A stretch of DNA of 64,000 bases from Panicum virgatum (GCF_016808335.1 NC_053145.1:29151120-29215119), one strand, 5' to 3'; shown: positions 35,419 through 47,623, counted from the first letter of the stretch. The notes: generated by a model from the letters alone, not told the origin. Translations and numbers: made by a program.

Positions 35419-37078
35419 CGTGACCAAAACAGAGCAGATATTCGACCTGCTCCTCAAAGAAAAACAGCTGAAGCTCCCAGAAAATCACAAGCTGCCGACG
35501 GCACAAGAGTTGCAGGGAAGGCTATACTGCAAGTGGCACCACTCGTTTACTCATGCCACTGGTGAATGCAAGCAGCTGCGTCACCAGATCCAATCGGCTA
35601 TCGAGCAAGGCCGATTAATCCTGGCTCAGCACACTATGAAGGTGGACACGAAGCCCTTCCCACAAGCTAACGTGGTGGAACTGTCAGACTTCAGGTCCAA
35701 GGGCCGGGACTTGGCATTCCAGATCAACATGGTGGGACCTATGCGCCGCCATGACAAGCAGAGGAGAGAGGCCGCTTCTGGCAAGCGGCCGCAGAATGAA
35801 CACGAGTTGGAACAGCAGCATGTGACTGAAGAGCAAGTACGTCACATCCGCAATCAGCTTCCAGCTTCTAATCGGCTTCTGGAGAAATACCAGTACCAGT
35901 ACCAGCTACGCCGCCGATACGAATCGGAGGAAGACGAGTACGAGCACCGCTCAGGAAGGACATTGGGGAGGCGCCAGGCTATACGCGACCACTGGCATTG
36001 CCCGTTCTTCAGGTACTGTTGGAATTCCGGCATGAGCCGATTACCTATTATAGATGATTGCTTGGAGTGCAGGCCTCGAGGACACCAACAGGACAAGACA
36101 TCGGTGTTCCGGCGTTTGGGGCCCAGAACACGTCAGGATGACCATGTGGGGCGCCCATCCGGAGGTGATTCAGAGCTAGAGGAAGAAGACAGGTACCATC
36201 GCCCACAGTGGTGTCCTGACGGGCTCAATCGGTCGCAGAAGCGCAGAGTACAATGCTTGCGCAATCTGGAAGACGCAGAAGCAAAGTATCTTGACGTGCT
36301 GAGGAAAGCGCGTCCGGATCTCGCGGAGCAAGTTAGGCGACCACAGAGGGAAGAGAGGCGCCCCCCGAGGATGGAGTGGCACCCCAAGCAGACAAAAGCC
36401 GATGAGAAGCCATCGGCTGACGTGAACATGGTGTTCGTGCTCCCGTCGGAGTTTCGAACACCCCAACCGGAGGAATTGGCCATCGCGCAGCTGGATCTCG
36501 GCCCACGGCCAATCATTTTTGAGAAGCCCAAGGAGAAGAGCTACAAACACTTGAAGGGGTTATATCTCAAGGGCTTCATTGACGGCAAGCCTGTGAACAG
36601 GATGTTGGTCGACACTGGTGCTGCAGTTAACCTGATGCCATATTCTGTGCTGCGCCGATTGGGTCGTTCTTCTGCCGATTTGATCAAGACCAATGTGATA
36701 CTTAACGACTTTAATGGACAGCCATCAGAGGCGATGAGGGTTCTTAATGTGGAACTGACAGTGGGCTGCAAGACTGTACCGACATCGTTCTTCATCGTTA
36801 ACAGCAAGAGTACATACACGGTGCTGCTTGGAAGAGACTGGATTCATGCCAACTGTTGTATCCCCTCCACAATGCACCGGTACCTCGTCCAATGGGATGG
36901 CGATGAAGTAGAGGTGGTCCCTGCAGATGATTCCAGCGAGGTCTCGGTCGCAGATATGAACGCCTGGGATGCGGAAGGACAAGAGCCGATTTCTGGGATC
37001 GCCCTGGAAGACTGTGATCGGATTGAGGCGATAAAAAATGGACTGAGGCTGGTCTTATCCACTGGCCTCACAGAATAG
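35306..37078 (+). pseudogene. Tat gag C-terminus and aspartic protease
   Basis: The gag frame continues after the G run: FDVTKTEQIFDLLLKEKQLK, then a CX-type spacer motif (YCKWHHSFTHATGECK). The aspartic protease carries the active-site triplet in LVDTGAAVNLMPYS (about residue 435) and flap/closing motif TYTVLLGRDWIHANC. The stop is TAG at 37076-37078. The protease would mature gag and pol. The start shown is simply the open end of the frame; the protein would be reached from gag. Downstream the RT begins as a separate frame about 100 bp later. Confidence 0.82.
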
Positions 37079-37173
37079 ATGCACCCTGGCTAGCCACGGG
37101 GTGTAATAAAAATAGAGAGGCCGATCCCGGCGATCGGCCCCGAAAAATAGAAAAATTCTGTTTTTGGTCGGAA

Positions 37174-40100
37174 TTGTTACATCATGTACACATGATGGCC
37201 TCCTCTAGCAGTTGGCTATCTATTGACTATTTGGCTCTGAGAAATAATAGAAGTATAGAAGCGGCCAGCCCGTGCGGTTGGCCAAATAATTTTTCTTGTC
37301 ATCTCCCTGTGTTTGCTGCTGATATTGTGGATAGTGAAGACTCGCTCGCATTCGCGGCCGATTTTTTAGATGACGGCAAACTCGAATACGGATTCACATC
37401 AGCTGATAATTTGGAAGAGGTTGACATCGGTCCTGGGGATAAGCCACGACCGACATTTATCAGCAGGAAGTTGGATCCGGCTTTGCGAGAGGAGATGATT
37501 ACACTGCTAAAAGAATACCGGGATTGCTTTGCATGTGACTACACGGAGATGCCTGGACTGGATAGAAGCATAGTCGATCATCGGCTCCCGCTCAAGAAAG
37601 GGTTTCGGCCGTTTCAGCAACGAGCACGTCAGATGAAGGCCGAAGTCCTAGAAGAAGTTAAGAAAGAGGTAGAGAAGATGCTGGATGCTGGGTTCATCAG
37701 GCCGTGCCGGTATGCAGAATGGATCTCCAGTGTGGTGCCAGTACAAAAGAAAGATGGCCGATGGCGTGTCTGCGTCGATTTTAGAGATCTCAACAGAGCA
37801 ACTCCGAAGGATGAATACCCAATGCCTGTTGCAGAGACGTTGATCAATGCCGCTGCTAGCCACAAAATGATGAGTTTTATGGATGGCAATGCCGGTTACA
37901 ACCAGATCTTCATGGCCCCAGAGGACGTGAACAAGACTGCGTTCAGAGTACCAGGTGCAGTTGGCTTGTTCGAGTACTTGGTTATGACCTTCGGACTGAA
38001 AAATGCCGGTGCAACGTACCAACGTGCTATGAATTACATTTTTCATGATCTCATCGGCAAGCTGGTAGAGATTTATATTGATGACGTTGTGGTCAAGTCC
38101 TAGTCAGCTGCGGGGCATTTAGAAGATCTGCGTCAAGTTATGGAGCGGACTCGAAGGTTTGGGCTCAAAATGAACCCAAAGAAGTGTGCCTTCGGTGTAT
38201 CGGCCGGTCAATTTCTGGGATTCCTGGTGCATGAAAGGGAAATCGAGATCGGCCTAAAAAGTCAAGAAGCCGTGAAGATGATGAAGCCACCTACTACAAA
38301 GAAGGAGTTACAGAAACTCATCGGTAAAATTAACTTTGTCAGGCAATTTATTTCTAATCTGTCCGGACGCATTGAGCCGTTTATGGGTTTAGTAAAGATC
38401 AAATCCGATGATGAGTTTCGCTGGGGGGCAGAACAGCAGCAAGCTTTCGATGAAATCAAAGAATATTTGTCAAAGCCTCCAGTATTGGTTCCTCCTCAGC
38501 AAGATAGGCCGTTCTATGTGTACCTATCCGTCAGTGACACTTCCATTGCTTCGGTGCTAGTCCAGAAGCATGACGGCCAAGAGAGGGTGGTTTTCTACCT
38601 CAGCAGACGCATGTTAGACGCCGAGACCAGGTATCCTGAAATTGAGAAGCTTTGTCTTTGCTTATACTTTACATGTACAAAGCTTCGCCATATTTTGCTC
38701 TCGGCGGAAACAATTGTCATATGCAAATCGGATGTCATAAAACATATGCTGTCGGCCCCTGTCCTTAAAGGCCGGCTCGGAAAATGGATGTTTGCATTGT
38801 CAGAGTTTGATATCCGATACCAGCCTGCGAAAGTAGTCAAGGGACAAGCACTGGCAGATCTTGTTGCGGATAAGATCAGCATTGATATTGCTGCATTATT
38901 TATTCGTGCTTGGGCTATGTTCTTTGACGGATCGGCTTGTGATGATGGGTGCGGTGTGGGAATTCTGTTGGTGTCGCCTCGAGGGCCGACTTATTCCTTC
39001 TCCATCAGAATGACTGCCCCGTGCACCAATAATCTGGTGGAATATGAAGCCGTTCGCAAAGGGATGGAGTTGCTTCTCGAAGCCGGTGCAGAAGCGGTGG
39101 AAATTTTTGGAGATTCGAAGCTGGTGATTTCTCAGCTCACGGAGGAATATAGGTGTGAGAGCGAGGCTCTTTTCCCGATATGGATGCAGTGCCGTGAGTT
39201 GATGTCACGATTCAGGTACATCAATTTCCACTGGATACGCAGGACTCTGAACAATGAAGCCAATGATTTGGCACAGATGGCTTCTGGCTACAAGGAGACA
39301 GCTGATGGAGTCGAGGTGGAGGTTCAGTTTCTAGAACCCGGAGACTGGAGAGCCGATATCTTCAATTACTTGAAGGATTCGGCTCGGGGGGCACCCAGAA
39401 GGATAAGACTCAAGGCCATGAAGTATGTTCTGGTAGGGGACGATATGTTCTACAGGACCTTGGAAGGACTATTACTTAAATGCCTGGGACCTTCAGAGTC
39501 AAATCGGCTCTTGCATGAGGTACATGAAGGAGCCTGCGGTACTCACCAATCGGCTCACAAGATGAAGTGGCCGATTAGGCGATCGGGTTATTACTGGCCC
39601 ACTATGCTTGAAGATTGTTTCAAATATTACAAGGGATGTCAAGCGTGTCAGAGGTTTGGCAAAATTCAGATAGTGCCAGCATCAGTGATGAACCCTATCA
39701 TCAAACCCTGGCCATTCAGAGGTTGGGGCATGGACATGATTGGACAGATCAACCTGTCGTCTAGCAAGGGTCACCAATGGGTCTTAGCTGCCACAGATTA
39801 TTTCACAAAGTGGGTAGAGGCAGTACCCATGAGGTCAGTGGCATCAAGAGATGTGATCAGCTTTGTCAAAGAACACATCATTCACAGATTTGGGATCCCC
39901 CAGACCATTACGACCGATGGAGGATCGGTCTTTATATCGGAGGAGTTCAGAAAGTTTGCCGATGATATGGGGATTAAGCTGATCAGATCATCTCCATATT
40001 ATGCCCAAGCTAATGGACAGGCTGAAGCATCCAACCAGAGCCTCATCAAGCTCATAAAAAGAAAGATCGATGAATATCCTAGGCGCTGGCATGAGGTGTT

Positions 40101-40602
40101 GTCAGAAGCTTTGTGGGCATATCGTATTTCGTGTCATGGGTCCACCAAGACGTCGCCGTACCATCTACTCTACGGCCAGGATGCTATGCTACCGTAGGAA
40201 ATCACAGCCTGATCAAGGCGTGTTGAGTTTCAGAATGATCTATCTGCTGAACAGTATGCAGCCTTGATGAATGATAACGTGGAGGACCTAATGGAATTGA
40301 GACTTTGGTCATTGGAAAAGATCAAAGAAAATAAGGCTAAAGTCGCCCGTGCATACAACAAGAAGGTCAAACCTAAGGATTTCCAGGTGGGAGACTTGGT
40401 TTGGGAGGCAGTATTGCCATTGGGAACTAAAGATAAAAAGTTTGGTAAATGGTCTCCAACTTGGCATGGTCCGTACAAGGTTAATCAGGTTTTGCCTGGG
40501 AATGCATACATGCTCGAGGAATTGGACGGCGTCAAGTTTCCTGTTGCTGTCAATGGACAGCATCTGAAGAAGTATTTCCCGAGCATGTGGAAAGACGAGT
40601 AA
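37174..40602 (+). pseudogene. Tat RT, RNase H, archaeal-type RNase H and integrase
   Basis: Domain order: reverse transcriptase (KKDGRWRVCVDFRDLN, catalytic YIDD at about 38074-38085), connection RNase H (PFYVYLSVSDTSIASVLVQK), archaeal-type RNase H (MFFDGSACDDGCGVGILL, EIFGDSKLVISQL), then integrase with zinc finger (CQACQRFG), core Asp in GWGMDMIG, Asp in TTDGGSVF and Glu in GQAEASNQS, and a C-terminal SH3-like part (VGDLVWEAVLPLG, WHGPYKVNQVLPG). The second RNase H is the mark of the Tat lineage. TAG at 38101-38103 follows YIDDVVVKS; TAG at 40195-40197 and TGA at 40210-40212 interrupt the integrase tail. These single-base changes break an otherwise complete polyprotein ending at 40602. Confidence 0.88.
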
Positions 40603-40815
40603 AAGAGAAGCCGATGAGATCCATCTGGCTGCAGTGTAATAGGCCAACACGTTGAGTTGGCCGGTAAAAAAATAAATAAATAATATAATGATAGGCCAAC
40701 ACGTTGAGTTGGCCGATAAAGAAAGATAGCCGATGTATTACCATCGACTTGAGATGTTTTTAAACAAGTACAACTTTCAAGTTAACAGGCAGTACTAATT
40801 CTCTCTTGAGCCTAT
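40603..40815. other. Tat spacer between pol and antisense gene
   Basis: Two copies of TAGGCCAACACGTTGAGTTG (40639-40658 and 40693-40712) form a short tandem duplication between the convergent ends of pol and the antisense gene. Convergent transcripts would overlap or terminate here. Confidence 0.7.
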
Positions 40816-43774
40816 CTACTGGTTCAGGAATTCTTCTATGGCGTGGATGGCTTCAGTACGAACGGCATCTGCACGTGCTATAATCGCTTCGTCATCCTTG
40901 TCATTGCCTGAAACTATCTGCCGACTCAAGGTGCTGATCTCTGCAAACTCTGCTTGTATTTGCTCAGATATCTTCCGGGTTTCTTGTTTGGAGTTTGCAA
41001 TGGAAGTTTCCTCGGCCTGGATGAGTTCCTTGGTAATGCGGACCTTTTCTTCGAGTTCTGCCAGTTCTTTCTTCAGGAGGTCGAGTCGATTCGTGTTGGC
41101 AGACACGTCAGCTTTGATATCTAGAGTTGCCTTCTTCTGGTTGAGAGCCTTGCATTTTTGGGTAATGTCGGCTTTCAGAGAAGCTTGAGAGCGACATGCT
41201 TTCATCCTGTCTTGTGCTTTACTGACTTCTATCCGGAAGAATGGGAGGTTGCTGGCTGACCAGAGCTTGATTTGCAATGGTTCCGGGAGTTGGGATTCTA
41301 TTTGCTCGAAGATGTTCTTTATTTTACTGGAATCATCAACCAGAGCAGTGATTGGGGCAGATAGAAGATCCTTGATAAGTTGAAGCTGATGTGTTAGGTT
41401 AGTCGATTGCTGTAGAGATGATGTTTCTGATCCAGGGACAGTTAGACCCATTGATGCAGGGTCAAAGGAAAGCAAAACTGAAATATCAAAACTCTATGGG
41501 CATATCTGGAGTTAGTGCAAGACGCATTTATGGAGTTATCGGCTGGTTCAGAATTGGTTTTTTTTGTAATGTTACCTGTTCTGAAGAAGAAGTGTTGGAC
41601 GGTTCAGGAGCAATCGTCCTATCAAAGCTGGTGTTGACGTCAAGAGCATCTGCTGCATCGGTTTGTTCCTCGCTTGTATTCATCAGTGCATCAGGAGTTG
41701 CAGCTATCTCATGTTGATCCAGGGTTTTTACACTAGGGATTTCTTCAGCTGCATCCTGAACATAGAACTGCAGTCAACCAGAGTACACATGTATAAGATA
41801 AAGAAGAAGTTTCGGAGAAATGAGTTACCTGGTTGGTATTAGACTCTGATGGACTCGAAGAAGCTGGTGCTGGTTTCTTGATCACTCGCCTCGTGATCGT
41901 CTTCCTTTTCTTGGTCAAGACTCGGGGGGCAACGCTTGCAGAAGTTTGTCTTCGCTTGGAAGCCGACTGAAGTAAGTCTGGCTGAACAGACATTATCACT
42001 TTCTTCATTGGTGGTGATCCTTTGCAGAAGAGTACATCAGGAGCAGTTGGAAGAAAGTGAAATGGCTCCCCAGTACTGGTCATGGGTTCTAGACCATCTT
42101 GTTGCTGCTGACAGGATGAGTAGGTTAAGCCAAGAGAAAGGAATAGAGGATTTAAAAGGATGAATGCATAAAATCAGTACCTCTTCCTCGGGGATTACGT
42201 ATTCAGGATCAATTTGCTGCAGTTGAGGGCCTAGAGCTTTTCTGAAGACATGTGTTGTCCACATCTTCCACCAGGTATCAAAGCCGATTGATGAAGAAGT
42301 GAAGGACAGATCGGCTGGTATTGGAATGTGGAGGTCATCAAACATGCTGTAGCATCTCGAGCTAGTAAGACCGTCAGGCAGATCGGCTCTGCTCTCCACC
42401 AAGTGGTGAATATGGAAGTGGGGAGGGACCTGTCCTAGGCCAAATTGCCGAGCTACTATGACTGGCTGGTAGGATTCATAGCCTGGCTTGATAATTCTGT
42501 TAGAAGTACTGATGCCAACGGGGAGGAAGCCAGGTCGAATCATCAAAGAATACAGATGCCGAGTGCTGTCGTCATCGGCAAAGTTATCTAGTCTGAAGGC
42601 AGTTGGGTTCTCAAAGGATTCAGATTCAGTAAACGGAAGGTTGAGAGGATTATCTAGTCCTTTGTAGAAGACTCTAAACCAGTTTGTTGCATCTGCTGAA
42701 TTTAGTTTACTGCCAGGAAGACTGAATAAAGCTTGGCCATAGCTTGTACATCTAATTGGTTTGCCACTCTCATCAGGGAAAGAGTTCTTGGTCAGGCCTT
42801 GGAAGTTGGGAATATGGTGCTGGAAGTACAATTGTGCCCACAACTGAATAAACCACCAAGGGCCTCTAGTTCTTAGTTTCTTGTGGTTGAGGAAGTTAGA
42901 TGTCATTAAATGGAGATATCTGTATGTTTCTCTGAGAAAAAGTTTGCCTAGGCCGGTGTGATTACCATGGGCCAGGTGGTAGGCCAAGGGGAGATAGTTC
43001 TTAGTTGGAGCTAAGGAAGGGCCACAGAAGATGAAGTGCTCTAGCCAAAGATTTAAGAAGGCTGTGTGTTCCTTCTCAGTCACTGGACCTTTTGTCTTCA
43101 TGTGCTGACTCATGTAAGTACCCCAATTTGTGCAGTAGACTTTGGAAGAAAGTTTAAAGGGGACTTCTGTCATTTTGTGAGCAGCAGGATTGGGGGAGCT
43201 AATGTCTAGTCCGGTGACCATGACAACATCTAGCAGAGTGGGAGTCATGGGTCCATGACCAAAAAGGAAACAATTCAGAGCATCAGACCAGAAATAGCCG
43301 ATGGTTTTCAGAAGATTTTCATCTTTGTCAAGGGGTGACAGTGATAAGCTAAGTGCATCGGCTATATTCAAATCTTGCCACAAGGGCATGTGGGCTTTTG
43401 CTACTCTGTTATACCATGTTATCCAGCTTTCAGGTGGATTAGGCCAGGCTCTTAAGCAGTCGGCCCAGAGGTTCAAATCAATGTTTTGACTCACAAAAGG
43501 GATCCTATTTGCTTCACAAGAGATCAAATCTGTGGGGGTTTCATGGGTTTGTGGGCCAAGACAGAAAGATTTTGGATTGGAGGGATGCGGCAGAAGGATG
43601 TCTGACACCTGAAGTTCAGAAATTCAGAAGTATGTGTATGGTGTCATATTTCAGAGTTTCAGTTTCAGAAGCTTAGTGAGCTGAAGAAAACTAAAAGATT
43701 AGGCCGAATATTACCTTCAGGCCGTGGATTGCCGCATCATTAGAGCTTGTTGTCTGAACTGCAGAATCCGCCAT
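40816..43774 (-). pseudogene. Antisense plant-mobile-domain gene carried by the Tat element
   Basis: A spliced minus-strand gene. Exon 1 is 43774-43715 (MADSAVQTTSSNDAAIHGLK), exon 2 is 43608-42181, exon 3 is 42107-41829, exon 4 is 41755-41576. All four have GT-AG borders, are phase 0 and total 649 codons. Exon 2 is a plant mobile domain (aminotransferase-like family, also in MAIN/MAIL1 and many transposons): WITWYNRVAKAH, FLFGHGPMTPTLLDVVMVTG, then WWFIQLWAQLYF. Exon 3 is basic (KKRKTITRRVIKK), a likely nuclear signal. A final open frame 41475-40816 encodes a Leu/Glu/Lys coiled coil (about 219 aa), but the only good acceptor (before 41477) joins it out of frame by one base. Antisense ORFs are known in Tat relatives such as Grande. 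Function unknown. Confidence 0.75.
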
Positions 43775-43976
43775 GGTCACAGATCTGTTGACTTAGGGTT
43801 TGATTGCTGGAGATTCTGGTTCGAATTCCGGCTGCCTGGAGAATTCTTGCTCGGATTTGTAGAGCTTGTTTTTCGAATTACACTCGAATTTGAGGGTACG
43901 TCGAGTTCGGTTCAAGCTAGAAGCGATATTCTACTCTTGTGCGGGTTGCTTCTAGTTTGAATTTCGTCGGCTCTTG

Positions 43977-43990
43977 GATATTTATAGAAG
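43977..43990 (-). promoter_or_regulatory. Antisense TATA box for the mobile-domain gene
   Basis: On the minus strand the sequence reads CTATAAATATCC, almost the same box as in the LTR, about 205 bp before the exon-1 ATG (43774). It suggests an internal antisense promoter separate from the LTR. Confidence 0.5.
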
Positions 43991-44151
43991 CCTAATGCAT
44001 TGCCATCGGCTTTTTGAGAAATAAATGAAAACATGTGAAATTGGGGAAACTCGATTTCATTAAAAAGGGAAGTTTATTACAAGGAAAGCCGATTTTACAA
44101 AGGAATCAATCCTTTGGCTTTGAGGTCCTATTCCTACGATGCTACCTACAT

Positions 44152-44742
44152 CTACCAGTCATGGGTGTCTGAGCACCTACGGCGCTTCAGGCTGCGCGAC
44201 GGTGCGTCTCCACCATTGTCGTCGTCATCATCGCCGTCGTCGCCGCTGCTGCTGCCATCGTCCTCGGTGCTACTACTGCTTCGCCCGCCGCTGCTGCTTC
44301 CTTCTTCGCTCCCCTCCAAGGGGGCCTTGAGGAATTGGTGGGGGTTTTCCCCTGCCGCCGTATCATCGCTGGAAGAAGAGCCGATCCCTTCGGAGGAGTC
44401 GGCTCCTTCCCAGGAGAAGGCGTCGTCTTCACTGCTCTCCAGTTCCTCTTGGAAGAGGGACTGGAGGTCTTCTTCTTCTTCGGTCATGGGCTCGTCCTCC
44501 TTGGAGGCGACCCCGAAGTCGAACTCCTCTGCATCCCAGTACAGAGGAGCCAGCGCCTCGTAGGCTGCTGTTGGGTCCCACTCGGGGGTCGGCTCTCGGC
44601 TCTCTGGGATAGAGTCAATAGAGGAGGCCGAGAGGGAGGAAGAAGAAGGAGGAGATGAGGAGAAGAAGAGGAGTCTCCAAAAGAGTTGGAGCCGGAGGAA
44701 GAGGAGATGGCCATGGCTGGTGAAGGATTGGATTTTCTGCAT
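44152..44742 (-). pseudogene. Second antisense ORF of the Tat element, acidic Ser-rich protein
   Basis: The main frame ends at 44152 and is rich in Glu, Asp and Ser (EPTPEWDPTAAYEALAPLYW, then long acidic/Ser tracts and a basic end LKRRRCS). A better start, MAISSSSGSNSFGDS, is at 44714 in another frame, so one base seems to have been gained or lost at about 44640-44710. A TATA-like TATTTAA on the minus strand lies at 44806-44800. I recognise it as a recurrent 3'-region protein of grass Tat elements but know no function. Confidence 0.5.
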
Positions 44743-44960
44743 TATTGGCTTTGGGAGGAAGAAGGAGTTTGCTGTGGAGAAGAGCCGATTCGGGTGAGAT
44801 TAAATAGTGAAAAGGTGGAAGACGGATTGGCAGTTTTCACGTTCTACGAGGAGCCAGTTGCAGAGACGTTGCGTCTTCCTTGGTGGTTGCAGTACGATTA
44901 ATGAACATTAACGGGAAGATGAAGCGACGGATTGGTTTTGGAACTATCATTGCCAAAACC

Positions 44961-44971
44961 AGGGGGGCATG
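44961..44971 (+). promoter_or_regulatory. Polypurine tract of the Tat element
   Basis: AGGGGGGCATG abuts the 3' LTR start at 44972, the position where plus-strand DNA synthesis is primed. Confidence 0.75.
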
Positions 44972-46168
44972 TGTTATCGTCATAAATTAACAGGGTTAAT
45001 TTATGGGCCGAAATCAAGATGGGCCTAAAGCAAAAGATGAGGAAGGCTTGTAAATCGGCTTCTGCGTGAGCATCTGGGCCACATTGGCCGTGTATCTTTA
45101 AGATTAGAGATAGAGTCCAATCGGGACAAGATTAGTTTAGATTGTTTCCCAAGTCTCCGGACTATAAATATGTATCCTTTGTTATTCATGAAGAGAGCGT
45201 CATCACGACTCGCAAACAACAACTCTCGGCGCATCGCCACCCCTAATCCTAGGGTTCCATCCAAGTGCCATGCTGCCCTGATCGCTTCTTGCGATCAGGG
45301 CAGTATTGTTCTTGCTTTTACCTTGGTATTACTCGTACTGAAGCGTTTTTGATGGCGAGTAGTACTAGTTATCATGATGTTCGTAGCATGGCTTTTAGTA
45401 GATCTGTTGTGCTTCGTTGCTTATCATCTGCGAATATCATGTTGTCTCTGTGCAGTCACGTTTCAATCTCTTGCTAGTTCTTATCGCATAGAATTAGTCG
45501 CACAGGGGCAACACCCTGCTTCTTTCATGTTTAGTAGATCTGATCTGTTATGGTTTGCTCTTATCTTAAGAGTTGGCATAATATCTGCTAGGTTAGGCCT
45601 TGCAAACGGATTGGATGATCCGGTGGCGTAGTAGATGCTTTATCTTAGCCTTGATAGGGATTGTTCCGGGAATCGGCTCTTGCTAGTTCTTAGGCCTCTG
45701 TTTTGGGTTGTGGTTTAGTTGTCTGTTACGTTCGCTAGGCCTAGTCACATATAGGATGTTCCGATCTAGCAGTGAAGCTATTACTATCGTGGATTAGATC
45801 AATTAGATTTAACTGAAGCAGTTTTATAGTGATTTGCTCTATTTATCATATTTGGATACAATCAGATCCCATCTGACACCGGGACTCGATCGGCTCTTCA
45901 AAGCCGATGCAAGAGTCGTCCCGGGGAGCCGACCACGGCTCGGACTTACGTTTACACGTGTCTTTGTATGCAGGAAACTGTTCGGAGCACGTCTGCACCC
46001 TCCTGATCGGGTATAGGTCAGGTGGCACGCCCGGTTTTCATACATCCTCCGGGCGCGTGACGGAAATTGCGGGCCGTCGACGAGGGAGCAGTGCCTCTAG
46101 CGCCCTAGCAACCTCCCGGCTCTTCGTGTTGCCCGTCGTTGCTCGCCGGTGGGTTTCGGTCGACAACA
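44972..46168 (+). repeat. 3' LTR of the Tat element
   Basis: Near-identical to 32701-33896. Differences seen by eye include a short replaced segment after the first 20 bp, a 4-bp shortening at the donor-like AGTAAGT, and about nine single-base changes. The TATA box (45161-45172) and hairpin (45273-45303) are intact. Confidence 0.93.
45273..45303 (+). other. Stem-loop in Tat 3' LTR
   Basis: Same perfect 13-bp stem and TTCTT loop as 33001-33031. Confidence 0.8.
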
Positions 46169-46181
46169 ACGGCCGTCAACA

Positions 46182-46194
46182 ACACCCCCAAGCT
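46182..46194 (-). promoter_or_regulatory. Polypurine tract of element L
   Basis: Minus-strand AGCTTGGGGGTGT sits directly against the LTR A start (TGTTGACGG). A second similar tract AGCTTGGGGGAGGA lies just after the third ORF (47610-47597). Confidence 0.65.
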
Positions 46195-47623
46195 AGCCTT
46201 TTGCTCATCCCTGAGCAAAACATGGCGCTCGTTGTTGATCAGGAGTTGCTACAATGTTGAATTTCCAACTCATACTTAGGCACAACCAAATGCTTCTTAC
46301 CTTGATTTTGAATAAGTTGGCCTTTTGTTTTTACCTCTTACCTTATTCTTGTGGTGCTTATAGCTTCACCTCATCTTTGGCGGTTGAGAGTCAGAACGGT
46401 ATCATAGAGTGCTCATATTTCTTTCTCTTTAGCCCAACCGTCAATCCGGAGGTTTTGTAAAGTTTTTCAAAAGAAATTTATAAAGTTCCTCGGATGATCT
46501 CTCGGATCACTCAATGTGTATAATTCCTCACCAAGGCTTTGTACTGTGCCTTTCTTCCTCAATCTATCTCTAATGGCTATTTTTGTGGAGCTGTAGGTAT
46601 GGAGGATTTGAAGGCATACCTGCTTCTTATATTTTGCTAAGTCAAAGACCGGATCCAAAGGAGAAACAAGTCATAAACCTTGATCAAGATGTGCAAGTGT
46701 GTGGATATTTTTGGTGGATGGTGTATGAACTCCTTTGTATGCACCATCTCTCTCTTTTTCTTTCTTTTTGGATAAGGGGCTATCTTTTCTTTTCTTTTTT
46801 TTTATTTTTTTTGACATGCCTAAGCATGTGGCATACCTTCTTTGGGTATGCATCTTTTTATTTTTCTTTTTGCAGAGCCCCATACCCTTGGCATATTTTT
46901 GAGAGAGAGTAGTGTCATACAAGAACATGGAGTTTTATTTTGTGGATGGATGGAATTTTTGCTTTCTTCTAGTGTAGAAGCATAGTATGTGGTGGAAATA
47001 TGTACGTGATCTTGATCATGGGAGTATGAAATGAATCTCACTAAGGGTCACAACAATTTGACAAACTCAATGAGATAGCAAGCTGCATATGTGGAAGGTT
47101 TTGCAATGAAATCAACATATGGCTTTGGATAGGAATTTCATATCATCGAGGAACTTTATTATATTTTTGTATTTTCAAAAATTAAATACTCCGGATGTCA
47201 AGTATCACTTAGGAGAAGATCATAGAAACTCTATTTTACCATATCATAGCTCACAATAACTTAGATTTGGATCATGCTTTCTGCTACCCACAAGTTTCAA
47301 GTTTAAGGTATGAACATTTTAAGCCACCAAACCCAAAACTAGGTAGAGCATAAAGTTGTAACTAAGCATATGAAGGAAATTAACAGAGCAACTATTCATT
47401 ATCTCAACAAGGAAAACTTACACCATGCTTACTACACATATTAAAATATTTTTGGTATTTTCTAAGTTTTGTAAATTTTTATTTATTTTTAGTTATGCAA
47501 ATTTTTATGGATTTTTTATTTTGCAATTTTTTATGGGTTTCATGCAAGGTTATGAAAGCGGTAAATAAAAATGATACAAGTTACCTCTCGTGGGGGTCCT
47601 CCCCCAAGCTAGCTTCAGGCTTA
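46195..47623 (-). other. Element L 3' non-coding tail
   Basis: AT-rich sequence downstream of the third ORF and before LTR A, with a second polypurine-like tract at 47610-47597. Nothing coding seen. Confidence 0.6.

Larger units (their letters stand above)
32701..46168 (+). mobile_element. Tat-lineage Ty3/gypsy retrotransposon, full length, young
   Basis: Two LTRs (32701-33896 and 44972-46168) start TGTTATCGTCATAAATTAAC and end GGTCGACAACA. Five-base flanks ACGAC (32696-32700) and ACGGC (46169-46173) differ at one position. A primer-binding region follows the 5' LTR, and a purine tract AGGGGGGCATG precedes the 3' LTR. The order gag, protease, RT, RNase H, second RNase H, integrase, with an archaeal-type RNase H, marks the Tat lineage (relatives of Retrosat/RIRE2, Grande, Cinful). 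By eye the LTRs differ at about nine substitutions and a few short indels in 1.2 kb. It is inserted in LTR A. Gag-pol has several stops and a frameshift, so it is probably not autonomous. Two antisense genes occupy 40.8-44.7 kb. Confidence 0.92.
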
